Notes under the pieces: model-generated
Told to the model about the DNA's origin: nothing
The model's input: only the letters and a program-made list of their open reading frames with translations
The model's database searches: none
Source of the DNA: Sulfolobus sp. A20
GTDB taxonomy: Archaea > Thermoproteota > Thermoprotei_A > Sulfolobales > Sulfolobaceae
Direction: 5' to 3'
NCBI RefSeq assembly: GCF_001719125.1
Contig: NZ_CP017006.1
Location: 124,001-188,000 of the forward strand
DNA: 64,000 bases
Translations under genes and position numbers: made by a program
Shown here: piece by piece, positions 36,514-48,185 of the stretch
How the letters are laid out: the number at the start of each line of letters is the position of its first letter
Numbering within the stretch: the stretch's first letter is position 1

Positions 36514-37602
36514 TCACTTAGGCAATTTTAGAACCCTTTCACCGATCAAATTTCTCAAAATCTCTGATGTTCCCCCGGCGATAGTTCTTCCTCTTGAAGC
36601 TAGCATACCTAAATACCACTTCTCGTTCATTATATACTCTAAGTTATAATTTGAAACGGCAAATTCGTATATCTTCTGAAGTAACTCTGATGAAACTAGT
36701 TTAAGTATTGCCCCCTCTACATCTATATCTTCCCCTTTTCTCAATTTAACCAAGAGCCTTTGATAAAAGCCGTACAACCCCTCAACATCTTCTCTTAACT
36801 CCTTTAACCTATCATCACTTAGTCTCTCTAACGCTATCTTAGACGAGAAAAGCATAGTTATCCCTAACGTAAACCTCTCGTGATTTAATACCGTCATTGC
36901 TACCTTCCATCCTTCTCCTACTTTCCCTATAACGTTCTCCTTTGGCACCTTAACGTTATTGAAATATACAGTGTTGAAATCACTTTTTCCAGTCATCTGA
37001 TTAATTGGTGAGACCCTAATACCCTCTTGTTTCATGTTCACAATCATCATAGTTAAACCATTATACCTATCCTCTCCAGTTCTAGCTAGCAATATCATAT
37101 AATCAGCTAGATGAGCGTAACTACTCCATATCTTTTGACCATTAACTAAGAAGTAATCTCCCTTATCCTCAGCCTTAGTCTTTATTGAGGCTAAATCTGA
37201 GCCAGCTTGAGGTTCAGAGAACCCTTGACACCAGATATCCTCAGCCCTTAATATTCTGGGTAAATACTTTTTCTTTTGCTCTTCATTTCCGTGTTTTAAT
37301 ATAGCTGGAGCTGAAACCATTAAACCAATGGAACCTAGGCTTCTACCATATGGCAATCCAGCCCTTATGAACTCCTCGTAAGCTATTACCTCGTAAATGG
37401 GATCTAGACCTTGTCCACCATACTCCTTAGGCCAAGTTATTCCTAAATAACCAGCTTCATAAAGCTTTCTCTGCCACTGTCTCAGTAAATTGTAATCATC
37501 GAACTCAACAGTTTCAAATAAGATTTTCCTTCCTTTGAGAGACTCAATGGCATTATTTTCTATCCACTCTCTCAATTGTCTTCTGAAATCTTCTTCATTC
37601 AA
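36514..37602 (-). CDS. Acyl-CoA dehydrogenase subunit (large)
   Basis: 362 residues with the ACAD fold. WPKEYGGQGLDPI, IWCQGFSEPQAGSDLASI and NGQKIWSSYAHLADYM form the N-terminal and beta domains. LNHERFTLG keeps a Glu at the position used as base in isovaleryl-CoA-type enzymes, whereas the usual C-terminal IYEGT is IAGGT. The FAD-binding signature RxxFGxPIxxxQ is absent here but present in the other ACAD gene at 38224. A heteromeric enzyme with that partner is therefore likely, as in actinobacterial FadE pairs. The role would be alpha,beta-dehydrogenation of an unknown acyl-CoA. Confidence 0.85.
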   Translation of the reverse strand: MNEEDFRRQLREWIENNAIESLKGRKILFETVEFDDYNLLRQWQRKLYEAGYLGITWPKEYGGQGLDPIYEVIAYEEFIRAGLPYGRSLGSIGLMVSAPAILKHGNEEQKKKYLPRILRAEDIWCQGFSEPQAGSDLASIKTKAEDKGDYFLVNGQKIWSSYAHLADYMILLARTGEDRYNGLTMMIVNMKQEGIRVSPINQMTGKSDFNTVYFNNVKVPKENVIGKVGEGWKVAMTVLNHERFTLGITMLFSSKIALERLSDDRLKELREDVEGLYGFYQRLLVKLRKGEDIDVEGAILKLVSSELLQKIYEFAVSNYNLEYIMNEKWYLGMLASRGRTIAGGTSEILRNLIGERVLKLPK

Positions 37603-37792
37603 TCTTAATCACGTTAATATATATTATTATACCTTTTTAAAAATCATCTAGATAAGAAAAAGCTGAAGTAATACCTTAGCAAAAACTTTAGCCTTTAGGG
37701 AAGGAGGTCAGTTCTTTAAGCTTTTAAGTATCTTAAGATTCATAAGAAGTTGAAGACTAATCTATAAATACTATTAACACTTTTTCTTAATC

Positions 37793-38227
37793 ATGTACTT
37801 CGAAGATTTTCAGTTAGGTCAAAAATGGGAGACTAAAGGTAGAACTGTGACTGAAGCAGATGTAGTAATATTCACGGGAATGACTGGAGCATTAAACCCT
37901 CTATTTTTAGATGAGGAGTATGGAAAGAGGACTAGATTTAAGGGGAGGATAGTACCCGGGTTATTAACAGCGTCAATAGCGGTTGGATTAACGTATCAGT
38001 TACCTGCTGATCCTTTTGGAGAAGGTTTCGTAGCGTTAGCTAAGTTAGAATTCGATGCAAAAAGGGCAGTTAAAATAGGGGATACACTAAAATGTGTAGT
38101 AGAGGTTACTGACAAGAAGGAGAGGGAAAAGGATGGAAGGGTATACTTAATGACAAGAGTTATGAACCAGTCGGGAGAGGAAGTTATGACGTTAAGGATG
38201 GAGATAGTTTGCAATAAGAAAGGTTAA
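37793..38227 (+). CDS. MaoC-like (R)-specific enoyl-CoA hydratase
   Basis: 144 residues forming a single hot-dog domain: YFEDFQLGQKWETKGRTVTE, then DVVIFTGMTGALNPLFLDEE and RIVPGLLTASIAVGL. The pattern D-x-x-x-x-N/H of the hydratase-2 motif is only approximate (GALNPLFLD), so the activity could be hydratase or a related dehydratase. It lies between two ACAD genes and overlaps the end of the second by 4 bp, tail to tail. Hydration after ACAD-catalysed dehydrogenation is the natural reading. Confidence 0.8.
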   Translation: MYFEDFQLGQKWETKGRTVTEADVVIFTGMTGALNPLFLDEEYGKRTRFKGRIVPGLLTASIAVGLTYQLPADPFGEGFVALAKLEFDAKRAVKIGDTLKCVVEVTDKKEREKDGRVYLMTRVMNQSGEEVMTLRMEIVCNKKG

Positions 38228-39027
38228 ACATGAAAGATTTTTTCTAAAGCTATTATTCTCTTAAGATGTAGATGTAGGTCTAAGTCTGCAGTAAATCCTA
38301 TTCCTCCATGCATTTGGATCGAGTCCAGTATCGCCCTAAATGATTTCCTGAAAGCGTGTTCTAGAATACTTTTTGCATTTGAGGGGGACTTAATGGTTAA
38401 ATACCTAGACCTAACCAACTCTAACGAGATGACGTCATCGACTATTTTGTGTTTAATAGCTTGATAACTACCTATGGGTTTCCCGAATGCTGTCCTATTT
38501 TTAGAATATTCAATTATCTCCCTCATACATGCTACACCATGTCCGACAATCTGAGCTGAAGCCATCAACATCACTCTGTCGAAATCTATTTCTGACTTAC
38601 TCCATTCACCACTTATTACCTTATACATATTGATTGATGGATCTGGAGATTCAATTCTCTTAAGTTTAACTTTATCTTTATCAGCAATCCCATGTGGAGT
38701 TAATATAAAGTTAGCTATTTCAGCTTCCGGAACGTATTCAGTTCCAACAGTTATGGGATTATCTTCTCCCACCATTGCGGTAGTAGCAATGATACCGGGG
38801 AGCAAGTTCTCACCTATTATTTCGTTTATAATTAAAGCGTTAGTGAAATCCTCTTTAACAAATTGAAATATTCCAAGATCCTTAAACTTATTGAAAAGAT
38901 CAAGTACTTTGTCTTTAGGTACCTCATGCTTTTTACTTCCGTAAATGTTCCATTCTCGGGACAGAAGTTGGGATAAGGAGTTCTTTACGAGCTCGAGATC
39001 CTCATTAGTCTCAACATCTAAAAGCAA
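38224..39027 (-). CDS. Acyl-CoA dehydrogenase-like subunit (small)
   Basis: 267 residues, about 100 short of a normal ACAD. The middle beta domain is reduced and the substrate-side motifs of the N-terminal half are not recognisable. The C-terminal helical domain is good: NRTAFGKPIGSYQAIKHKIV (FAD/dimer motif) and QMHGGIGFTADLDLHLHLKR. These are the motifs missing from the ACAD at 36514, which supports one heteromeric enzyme. The start is a TTG at 39027 preceded by GGTGA. No ATG is available after the upstream stop. Confidence 0.75.
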   Translation of the reverse strand: MLLDVETNEDLELVKNSLSQLLSREWNIYGSKKHEVPKDKVLDLFNKFKDLGIFQFVKEDFTNALIINEIIGENLLPGIIATTAMVGEDNPITVGTEYVPEAEIANFILTPHGIADKDKVKLKRIESPDPSINMYKVISGEWSKSEIDFDRVMLMASAQIVGHGVACMREIIEYSKNRTAFGKPIGSYQAIKHKIVDDVISLELVRSRYLTIKSPSNAKSILEHAFRKSFRAILDSIQMHGGIGFTADLDLHLHLKRIIALEKIFHV

Positions 39028-39159
39028 AAATTCTTCACCACTTTAAAGAAGCGTTTGATAGGAAAAATAGTTTATGATTCGGTAATGTTATCTTAGATTA
39101 AAGATTTCTCATCAGCACAGCGATTCTCTTCACCTCTAAGCTGAAACACGGTTCATCAT

Positions 39160-40392
39160 CTAGGCTAACGTCAATCTGACATCTTTAACTAAAGCATAAG
39201 GATATACACCTTGCATTGGAGCATCCCACCATCTCACTGAATACCTCTCTTTAGACAAGTTCTCTATATTTAATAATAACCTTTTAAGGTTATCAGCTAT
39301 TCTAACCCTGCCAACTACACCTAAGGGTTTGCCTTCATTATATACTACTGTAGCATCTCTACAAACTGTGGAGAAATCTCCTTCAGCGTAGTTTTGGAAC
39401 CTAGTATACCATACGTTATTTATGAAAACTACGTTATTACCCGACAATAACGATTCAAAACTGACATCCCCTTCCTTAACCTCTAAATTCCATGCTGATG
39501 GGAATATCCAACCAGCATTTCCGGTAGTATTTGTCTTAAAGATCTGAGCTATTTCATTATTCAGTAGAGGGGTACCGAACACACCTTTGTCTATTATTGG
39601 TTTATTATAAGTGAAGGTCCCCTCATCATCAAATCCCCACGCGTTTGGTCTATCTTCTTTTGGAGTATCCAATAGGGTGAAGATTTCTGAGGCTGTTTTT
39701 TCACCTGGCTTCAGCATTGACATACCGGAGATTATTGAATATCCAGAAGCCATCCTAGCAACACTTTCCATTAGATTTCCCATAACCAATGGCGATAAAA
39801 CTACAGTATACTTTCCATCAGAGAGTTGGTAATTACCAGTAATTGAAGCTAGCTCGTTAGCCCTCTTTATTGACTCCTTTACAATTGATGGTTCAAACTT
39901 ATTTGAAGAGAAAGCCCATTGCCCACTGAAATCCTTATTCTTAGCCCTGAAATATCCGCTGATGGAGTAATTGCTCTCTAAACCATTAAACCCCTTAGAG
40001 TTAACTAAAGCTCTCTCTACACTATCTAATGATACTATACCATATAGTGGATATTCTGACTCAGTTAACAAGGAGAGAAGGGGGGAAAGATCATCAAATA
40101 GCGATTGTATATTGCTTTGCCTCACTAACTTATATTCTCTTTCGTTCTTAGTCATAATTGGATAGAAATCCATTGGATTAAGTTGTGGCTTTTCATTTAG
40201 ATTTCCTATCCTTCCCATATATCCCCTATTACCCTTCCTCACAGATAAGAAATAGTACTGACTATTTAATCGCTGGATCGTAGCTATTTTAGACTCAACT
40301 ATTTTGATAATTATCGACTTAGTTGTAACTCTTAGTAAACCAGTCTCTTCTCCACCAATTTCTTGAACGTATTTTACCATTTCCTCATTCAT
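39160..40392 (-). CDS. TldD/PmbA-family protein, non-catalytic (TldE-like) subunit
   Basis: 410 residues with the PmbA/TldD fold and no HExxxH motif. DTPKEDRPNAWGFDDEGTFT and GNAGWIFPSAWNLEVKEGDV correspond to TldE-type regions. In bacteria and archaea TldD and TldE form a heterodimeric metalloprotease that degrades unfolded or peptide substrates. The ATG at 40392 lies 8 bp inside the end of the TldD gene, so the two are made together. Confidence 0.8.
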   Translation of the reverse strand: MNEEMVKYVQEIGGEETGLLRVTTKSIIIKIVESKIATIQRLNSQYYFLSVRKGNRGYMGRIGNLNEKPQLNPMDFYPIMTKNEREYKLVRQSNIQSLFDDLSPLLSLLTESEYPLYGIVSLDSVERALVNSKGFNGLESNYSISGYFRAKNKDFSGQWAFSSNKFEPSIVKESIKRANELASITGNYQLSDGKYTVVLSPLVMGNLMESVARMASGYSIISGMSMLKPGEKTASEIFTLLDTPKEDRPNAWGFDDEGTFTYNKPIIDKGVFGTPLLNNEIAQIFKTNTTGNAGWIFPSAWNLEVKEGDVSFESLLSGNNVVFINNVWYTRFQNYAEGDFSTVCRDATVVYNEGKPLGVVGRVRIADNLKRLLLNIENLSKERYSVRWWDAPMQGVYPYALVKDVRLTLA

Positions 40393-41758
40393 TTACCATC
40401 ACCTTTATCCTAACATTCCTTAATCTCATGTTTGGTCCACCTAACCAAACAGGGACACCTTGATCCGGATCTCCCTTTCCACAAGTCCCGGGGTAGAAGA
40501 CCAACGTATTGTCTACTGCATCAATAGATCGCAACAATTCGTAAGTTTTGCCTTGAAGTACTGGGAACAAAACTGGTTCACCAATCTCACCATTCTTTAT
40601 CTCATAAGCCTCCAATCCGACATACCTCTGACCTAACCTCATATCATCAATGTTCCACTCCATATAACTCTTTATATATACACCTTCTTTTACGTCCTCT
40701 ATTAGCTCATCAAAGCTCATATTCCCAGGCTTGAAAAATGTATTAGACATTCTAATGAGGGGTTCCCTATCAAATCCAGCTGACCTAGCGGATCCATTAC
40801 TTTTAGTATTAAACTTAACAGATGAAAATCTATCATGAAGCAGTTCATTTACATTTCCATCCTTTATTAAGTACTTGGGTCTTGCCTCTATTCCCTCATC
40901 ATCAATTTTGTAGAAACCACCACTTCCGAGGATAGTGGGATCATCTATTACCGTTACTACGTCACTACCTATTTTACCCTTAAAGCTATTTAAATAACTG
41001 AAACCAGCTTGAGCGAACTCCCTACCTAAAACTCTATCAGCTTCAAACGGATGTCCAACCGATTCATGAGCCATTATTCCAGACAACATATTACTTAGAA
41101 CTACATCTGTAACCCTTTCTCCAAACGATTTACCCTTTCTTAAAACCTCTGTCACCGCCCTAGCCTTTTCATTTATAAACTCTTCCAAATTCATCTTATC
41201 TAATAGTTCTAGACCTCCGCTTCCTCCTTGTTCATAAAAAGCTGTTGCTGTCCTATTGTTCTCCTTAATAACTAAGCTAACCCCTACATATAACCTAGGT
41301 ACTCTTCCTCTAATTTTTGCGTTATTCACAATTATCTCCTTTTCTTCTACACTCTCCGAGTAAGAGAAAGTTATACTAACTACTGATGGAATTTCTTTTA
41401 TTGAGTCATATAAGCCTTTAAAGTAACTTACCTTTTCCTCTACACTCATTAAATCGAACGGTTTTACTTCCTTAATCTCATACTCACCATCCTTTGGCTC
41501 AGTATCATCATATCCTCCTTCCCATCCCGGGACTTTATACTCATTCACGTTTTTAAGATCTTCTAGGCGATGAGATGATGAGAAATAGAGAACACCATCT
41601 TTATAATACCTTACAGAGTAACCGTCATCCTTAAATTTAAATGATCCCATAAGCTTACCGTTTAAGAAATGTAAATAGTTGAAGGATATAACGTGTTTCC
41701 TTACCTCAGTGTATGGATATCTAGAAAAGGCGTCATACAGATTTTCCAGTTCCGCCAT
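40385..41758 (-). CDS. tldD: TldD-family metalloprotease, catalytic subunit
   Basis: 457 residues. The metal site HESVGH (His231, His236) with the downstream Cys of PGTCGKGDPDQG is the TldD hallmark. GSGGFYKIDDEGIEARPKYL and PLIRMSNTFFKPG are also typical. It pairs with the overlapping TldE-like gene. Cellular substrates in archaea are not known; in E. coli the pair matures microcin B17 and CcdA. Confidence 0.85.
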   Translation of the reverse strand: MAELENLYDAFSRYPYTEVRKHVISFNYLHFLNGKLMGSFKFKDDGYSVRYYKDGVLYFSSSHRLEDLKNVNEYKVPGWEGGYDDTEPKDGEYEIKEVKPFDLMSVEEKVSYFKGLYDSIKEIPSVVSITFSYSESVEEKEIIVNNAKIRGRVPRLYVGVSLVIKENNRTATAFYEQGGSGGLELLDKMNLEEFINEKARAVTEVLRKGKSFGERVTDVVLSNMLSGIMAHESVGHPFEADRVLGREFAQAGFSYLNSFKGKIGSDVVTVIDDPTILGSGGFYKIDDEGIEARPKYLIKDGNVNELLHDRFSSVKFNTKSNGSARSAGFDREPLIRMSNTFFKPGNMSFDELIEDVKEGVYIKSYMEWNIDDMRLGQRYVGLEAYEIKNGEIGEPVLFPVLQGKTYELLRSIDAVDNTLVFYPGTCGKGDPDQGVPVWLGGPNMRLRNVRIKVMVNE

Positions 41759-41932
41759 ATCATATCATATATAATAGTTAATAATAAACTATATCTCTGT
41801 TGAGCTATAGGAACATCAACATTCTAAATTCTTCCCACCTTGGAGGGTTCACCTCGTTAATCCTCGTTTTGGGAATAATTGAGAGGACCATATAAGTTAT
41901 ATTGTTTCTAACTCCTCTACGTAAAGGTATAG

Positions 41933-42100
41933 AGAAATATATTTATCATCTCTACCCTAGTTGAGGAAATACATCCTAAGGTCGAGAGAATACTATCAGA
42001 TGGAATTAGCAAGATAAAACCTTTAGGCTACACTAAGGACGATCTAATGAAGCTAATGAGAGAGTTAAAGGAGAGTAGAGTGAAGAAAATACTCACTTAA
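41933..42100 (+). pseudogene. Possible 3' fragment of a regulator gene
   Basis: A 55-codon open frame without a plausible start encodes LVEEIHPKVERILSDGISKI and GYTKDDLMKLMRELKE before its stop at 42098. The helical, charged tail resembles C-termini of YtrA-type GntR regulators, but it is too short to be sure. It overlaps the end of the UspA gene tail to tail. The remainder of 41759-42092 shows nothing else. Confidence 0.25.
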
Positions 42101-42509
42101 CCACTAATACTGGTATCTTCGAATGTTCAAGCACAGCCAAGGAGACACTACCTATTAGCGTCCTCTTTAGCCTAGACAAACCTCTGCTCCCTACTACTAT
42201 CAAGCTAGCGTTAACCTTTTCCGCGAAGTCAACAATAGTTGACGATGGCTCACCTTCAATAACTTGCCCCTCTACACTTATACCGTTTTTCTTAACTTTC
42301 TCCACTGCATTATTTATACACTCATATGCCTTTTTCTTCATCCTCTCTATAGTGTCGTTTGATACAACACCCCAGCTTTCTATACACGTATTGACTACGT
42401 GCAGAATGACCACTGAAGCATTAACAGACTTGGCTAAGTCTATTGCAAAGTCAAGGGCTTTCTCAGCACTAGAAGAACCATCATACGCGACTAAGATCTT
42501 TGATATCAT
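42093..42509 (-). CDS. Universal stress protein (UspA family)
   Basis: 138 residues, a single Usp domain. MISKILVAYDGSSSAEKALD opens the fold. GSRGLSRLKRTLIGSVSLAVLEHSKIPVLVV carries the GxxG-x9-G-S/T ATP-binding signature, so it is an ATP-binding type. Usp proteins act as stress-linked signalling or chaperone factors in the cytosol. Upstream, 42510-42886 contains only AT-rich sequence and promoters of this gene and of trpB2. Confidence 0.9.
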   Translation of the reverse strand: MISKILVAYDGSSSAEKALDFAIDLAKSVNASVVILHVVNTCIESWGVVSNDTIERMKKKAYECINNAVEKVKKNGISVEGQVIEGEPSSTIVDFAEKVNASLIVVGSRGLSRLKRTLIGSVSLAVLEHSKIPVLVVK

Positions 42510-44173
<1,664 letters not shown>

Positions 44174-44192
44174 ATTTCAGTGTTTTTTATTT

Positions 44193-45296
44193 GTGAGAAG
44201 GAATTTAGTGCTGTTCAGCAGTGTACTTTTAACTATTACAGAGTGGTACACGTTTTTCTTAGTTTCCCAACTATCCTTCATTATATTTCCTATTAGACTA
44301 GGAATAATCGTATTCATCTTAGGATTTATTGGGAGAGTTATGGGTAGTATAATATTTGGATATGTAGGAGATAAAATAAGCGGTAGGTTATCAATAACGT
44401 TGGTTACAATTTCAATCATCATTTCCTCATTTCTTCTTATCTTCTTAGCTAATAATTATTATGCGTTAATAATCTCTAGAACGTTACAAGGATTAAGTTT
44501 AGGGGGTGAATGGGGAGGTGCAAGTATAATAGTTTCAGAAAGCTTCACCAACTCTAAACTTAGAATCTTCATCTTAAGTTTAGTTCAGTTAGCTGTCCCT
44601 ATAGGATTAATAATCTCTACATCAGTCATATTCCTATTATCCTTATTCTCTATAATTAAGTTATGGAACTACTCTTTCCTCTTAACTATAATTTTATCCG
44701 TCATTTCGACTACACTAATTTTATCCAATTTTGAGGAGAGAAGGGTGACTAGTTTAGTTAAAATCCCTCTAGTAGATGCAATAAGGAAAGAATGGAAGAA
44801 CGTGCTAATTGCTATAGGGATTAAGGTGAGTGAGAGTTCGAATTTTTATATATTTACCTCATATGTCTTCTCTCAGTCTGTATCTACTAATCTCATCTCA
44901 TCAGTTGTTTTGATATCTATTTTAACACAACTAATAACAATGCCTTTTTTCGGATATTTAGCTAATAGCATAGGTAGAAAAATAATACTCACATTAGGAT
45001 TAATAATATTTGCTTTAGGCTCTTTATTTCTTAAATCTGACCTACTGTTAGGGGAACTCTTACTCTCAATTTCTGATTCAGCCTTATACTCTCCTCAATC
45101 CTCATTATTCGTAGATCTCTTTGATAAAAAATACAGATACACTACAACAAACTTTTCTTATCAGCTAGCTAGTATAATAGGAGGTTCTTTATCTCCTTCA
45201 CTATTAGCCTTAACCCATTTACAAGTAATTCAAATCGTAATCCCTTACATACTTGCATCTTTCATCTGCTTATTGCTAATAGGATACAGAAATTAA
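44193..45296 (+). CDS. MFS transporter, metabolite:H+ symporter-like
   Basis: 367 residues from a GTG at 44193, 19 bp after trpB2, so probably co-transcribed with it. About 11-12 membrane segments. GYVGDKISGRLSITLVT is the motif A loop, and LQGLSLGGEWGGASIIVSES is the TM4-TM5 signature shared by sugar-type and metabolite:H+ symporter families. It is somewhat short for the family (usually about 420-450). Its substrate is not evident, and an aromatic or organic acid would fit the neighbour. Confidence 0.8.
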   Translation: MRRNLVLFSSVLLTITEWYTFFLVSQLSFIIFPIRLGIIVFILGFIGRVMGSIIFGYVGDKISGRLSITLVTISIIISSFLLIFLANNYYALIISRTLQGLSLGGEWGGASIIVSESFTNSKLRIFILSLVQLAVPIGLIISTSVIFLLSLFSIIKLWNYSFLLTIILSVISTTLILSNFEERRVTSLVKIPLVDAIRKEWKNVLIAIGIKVSESSNFYIFTSYVFSQSVSTNLISSVVLISILTQLITMPFFGYLANSIGRKIILTLGLIIFALGSLFLKSDLLLGELLLSISDSALYSPQSSLFVDLFDKKYRYTTTNFSYQLASIIGGSLSPSLLALTHLQVIQIVIPYILASFICLLLIGYRN

Positions 45297-45371
45297 GGGA
45301 TTGATACAAAATAATTGAAAAGTATTGCCAAAAATTTTTTGTCCTTATCTCGTATTATTTTATTCAATGAT

Positions 45372-46400
45372 ATGATGAAGGCTTATTCTAAAGCCGAGTG
45401 GGGAAAACTTAGAGCCGTTGCAGTCCATAAGCCTGGGGTGGAAGTACTATTCGGGTTAATCGATCCATCTTCGTTTCTCTACGAAAAACCATTTAATTTA
45501 AATAAGGCTAAGAAAGAACACGATGAGCTTAGGAGAGTGCTTAGAGAAGAAGGAATAAAAGTATTTAGGCTCAAACAAGTTTTAAGGAGTAGAGCTAAGA
45601 AAGACCCTAACTTTAGGAAAAAATTAATAAATGAGACAAATGCTAAGACTGAGGACCCTTTTCTCTTAGTAGAATTATTGACCCTTAAACCTTCTTTAAG
45701 TTACGAATCTAAGAATTCGCAGACCTATCTTAAAATAGAGTTAAACAATTTCTTATCAAACTTGTACTTCATGAGAGATCAACAGATAACTACAAAGAAA
45801 GGAATTATCATAGGAAAGATGGCTACAAAGCAAAGAGAAAAGGAAGTTGAAATAGTTAAACTGTTTTGGGAAGCCTTAGGACTTGATTATATCGAGGTTA
45901 ATAAAGGATATCTTGAAGGGGGTGATTTCTTCCCAATGGGTGATTTCTCCCTAATGGGGATAGGTAATAGGAGTAGCTTTGACGGAGCTAAAATATTGCT
46001 TGAAATTGAAGATGAGGTTGGAATAGTCTATGAGACTAGAAAAGAGTTCTTTCACCTTGATACTTTCTTTAACGTCGCCTCATCGAATTTAGCAGTGGGG
46101 GTTAAAGAATTGATGAAGGAAAGCAGAGTTGAGGTATATTATGATAAGAAGCTGGTCAAAGTCACAAACCTTTATGATTACATCAAGGAGAAGGGATTTA
46201 ATGTAGTCGAAGTAACCTTAGATGAAGCTAGAAAGTACGCTACTAACTTCTTAACTATAGATGATGGTAAAGTAGTCTCACCCAAAAATAGTGCTAATAG
46301 GAAATTACAAGGGATAGACGTTATAGAAGTTCCCGTCGAAAATCTAACGAGTGGCGGTGGTGGTATACACTGCATGACAGCTGTAATTCAAAGGGATTGA
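45372..46400 (+). CDS. Arginine deiminase-like guanidino-group-modifying enzyme
   Basis: 342 residues from the first of two adjacent ATGs (45372), with a TATA-like TATTATTTTATTC about 23 bp before. The frame to 45315 is unlikely. The core motifs of the family are [21 protein letters not shown] (substrate Asp), [10 protein letters not shown] (catalytic His) and a C-terminal [11 protein letters not shown] with the nucleophile Cys. Family members deiminate arginine to citrulline or transfer amidino groups. The gene is convergent with the RNase HI gene and overlaps it by 13 bp. Confidence 0.8.
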   Translation: MMKAYSKAEWGKLRAVAVHKPGVEVLFGLIDPSSFLYEKPFNLNKAKKEHDELRRVLREEGIKVFRLKQVLRSRAKKDPNFRKKLINETNAKTEDPFLLVELLTLKPSLSYESKNSQTYLKIELNNFLSNLYFMRDQQITTKKGIIIGKMATKQREKEVEIVKLFWEALGLDYIEVNKGYLEGGDFFPMGDFSLMGIGNRSSFDGAKILLEIEDEVGIVYETRKEFFHLDTFFNVASSNLAVGVKELMKESRVEVYYDKKLVKVTNLYDYIKEKGFNVVEVTLDEARKYATNFLTIDDGKVVSPKNSANRKLQGIDVIEVPVENLTSGGGGIHCMTAVIQRD

Positions 46401-46843
46401 TCTTCTTCTCTACACCCTATCTCCTTTAACTTATTCTTCATAACTAGATCATAAGCAATTCTACTCAACCTATCTGCTTCTTTATTCTGTTCTCGTGGAA
46501 CCCATTCTAATTTAGCATTAAGTTTTTCCTTAAGCTGAATAGCCCTCTCGTAGAGCGGGATTATCCTCTTAGCCTTCACTTTATATTCCCCATTCATTTG
46601 CCTAATAACCAGTTGAGAATCCCCTCTTATAATAGGAGAATCTAGTTTCAAAGAAATCATTTTATCCATTAAACATATTAAACCCATATATTCTGCAACG
46701 TTATTCGTAGAGTCCTTACTAAAGGGTTTTGAGGCTAGTCCAAAACCTCTAATGACCTCATTATCCAAATATATAACGTATCCAAAAGTTGAAATGCCTC
46801 CAGGATTCCTTGGTTCACATAACCCATCAAAATAACCAATCAC
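46388..46843 (-). CDS. rnhA: Ribonuclease HI
   Basis: 151 residues. Active-site acids Asp6 (YFDG), Glu51 (NNVAEYMGL), Asp75 (RGDSQLV) and Asp124 (NKEADRLS) match archaeal type 1 RNase H such as that of S. tokodaii. It removes RNA from RNA/DNA hybrids. Its ATG shares a base with the VapC stop, so it is translated as the last gene of a VapB-VapC-RNase HI unit. Confidence 0.9.
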   Translation of the reverse strand: MIGYFDGLCEPRNPGGISTFGYVIYLDNEVIRGFGLASKPFSKDSTNNVAEYMGLICLMDKMISLKLDSPIIRGDSQLVIRQMNGEYKVKAKRIIPLYERAIQLKEKLNAKLEWVPREQNKEADRLSRIAYDLVMKNKLKEIGCREEDQSL

Positions 46844-47268
46844 TACGATACCCCATCACCCACTAGAAATAGACTATATAATTGAGTATTTTTAAGAGAA
46901 TTCAACAACTTTAAATCTGTAGTGAGGATCTTCCCATTTATCTTATTAGCTAAGGCTATTAGAGAAGCATCATAAACTGTTATACTATATTTTAATCCCA
47001 TCTCATATGCTTCCATGATAACTTCTTTACCCTCATGAACTGTAGAATTAGATATTAACTCGTATCCATTTTTTAGAATCTCCATTGCCTTATCATTACT
47101 TATTTCTCCTCTAGCAACTCTCTTTCTTATAACATTAGTGAATTCATAGTATATGAGATCCAAGAAGTGGTATTCTTCGTTCTTTTCCATTTCCTCTCTG
47201 ATGTATTTACTTAACTTTTCAGGTATATATAATGCTACTAAAGCAGACGTATCAACGACTATCCTCAT
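46843..47268 (-). CDS. vapC: VapC-type PIN-domain toxin
   Basis: 141 residues. [15 protein letters not shown] contains the first catalytic Asp, [16 protein letters not shown] the Glu region, and [20 protein letters not shown] followed by TTD the remaining acids of the PIN nuclease. VapC toxins cleave RNA, usually tRNA or rRNA. The gene overlaps the antitoxin gene by 17 bp at its start and touches RNase HI at its end. Confidence 0.9.
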   Translation of the reverse strand: MRIVVDTSALVALYIPEKLSKYIREEMEKNEEYHFLDLIYYEFTNVIRKRVARGEISNDKAMEILKNGYELISNSTVHEGKEVIMEAYEMGLKYSITVYDASLIALANKINGKILTTDLKLLNSLKNTQLYSLFLVGDGVS

Positions 47269-47482
47269 CTCTGTCTTGCCTTACTAACTCATAGGAGGGT
47301 ATAAAACTCTTATTGCTTAACTCTTCTCTAATTTTGTCAGCGTTTTGTAAAAGCCTTTTCATCTTCTCTTCCCTGACTACTCGTTCTAAGTATTGCCTTA
47401 CCAGCTCAGAGTAGTTTATGTTTAGCTCTTCTAGATCCTTCTTAAGCTTCCTACTAACCCTTATTGATATTACTTCACTCAT
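47252..47482 (-). CDS. vapB: VapB-type ribbon-helix-helix antitoxin
   Basis: 76 residues from the ATG at 47482. A CTTTTATGTTTA box near 47508 puts a leaderless start here, and longer starts at 47506 and 47554 are less likely. MSEVISIRVSRKLKKDLEEL is an RHH DNA-binding region, and the C-terminal half is a charged helix that should wrap the VapC active site. It should neutralise VapC and repress its own promoter. Confidence 0.85.
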   Translation of the reverse strand: MSEVISIRVSRKLKKDLEELNINYSELVRQYLERVVREEKMKRLLQNADKIREELSNKSFIPSYELVRQDRDEDSR

Positions 47483-47546
47483 AAGATTTACTTTAACTGT
47501 AAACATAAAAGGTTTACTCTCTGCGTCTTTGAAACGTTTTAAGACT

Positions 47547-48185
47547 TTACACAAGGAATTTGGAGGAACTTATACCATGAGAGACGTAAACCATAGATGG
47601 CTTGAGGGACTTTATCTTTTCTACGCTTTTCTGTAATTCATTGAAATCCTCATATATTGAAGGGTATTTCAATCCTTCTTTAGTACCTTGTAACAGATCA
47701 CCTACAATAACCGAATTAATTGATGGAAGATATATTGACACTGAATCGTCAGTATGACCTGGTGTTTTAATTATTTCCACACCATCTACTAGCTCCCCCT
47801 CATTGAGCTCAAAGTCAACTCTAACTGGATTAAGTTTCTTAAAGAGAAACGGTTTTCCTATGGCAAAAAAAGTCTTCATGATTAAGGAGTGTAGTACTGG
47901 TTCTCTGATTTCACCTCGTTCTAAATACTTTACACCGTTCTTATCAATACCAAACTTAGCTCTATCCAATACTTTCCTTACTTCATAAGCACCTCCTATA
48001 TGATCTCCATGAGAATGCGTAAACACTACATATTTCACTTCTTCTAATTTCTTATTGATCTTAGTTATAGCATTTATAATTCTCTCTCCACTACCTTGAA
48101 TTCCACAGTCGACGAGGATTGAACCATTATCAGTAACGATCAAAAACGCTTTCACAAACCTCAAAGGAATTTCGTATACCTTCAT
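47547..48185 (-). CDS. Metallo-beta-lactamase-fold hydrolase
   Basis: 212 residues. The binuclear metal motif is THSHGDH (His57, His59, Asp61, His62), with the further ligands in [23 protein letters not shown] and YVSHG. The protein is of the glyoxalase II / general hydrolase type, and the substrate cannot be told. It lies 64 bp upstream of vapB on the same strand, and whether it shares a transcript with it is uncertain. Confidence 0.85.
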   Translation of the reverse strand: MKVYEIPLRFVKAFLIVTDNGSILVDCGIQGSGERIINAITKINKKLEEVKYVVFTHSHGDHIGGAYEVRKVLDRAKFGIDKNGVKYLERGEIREPVLHSLIMKTFFAIGKPFLFKKLNPVRVDFELNEGELVDGVEIIKTPGHTDDSVSIYLPSINSVIVGDLLQGTKEGLKYPSIYEDFNELQKSVEKIKSLKPSMVYVSHGISSSKFLV

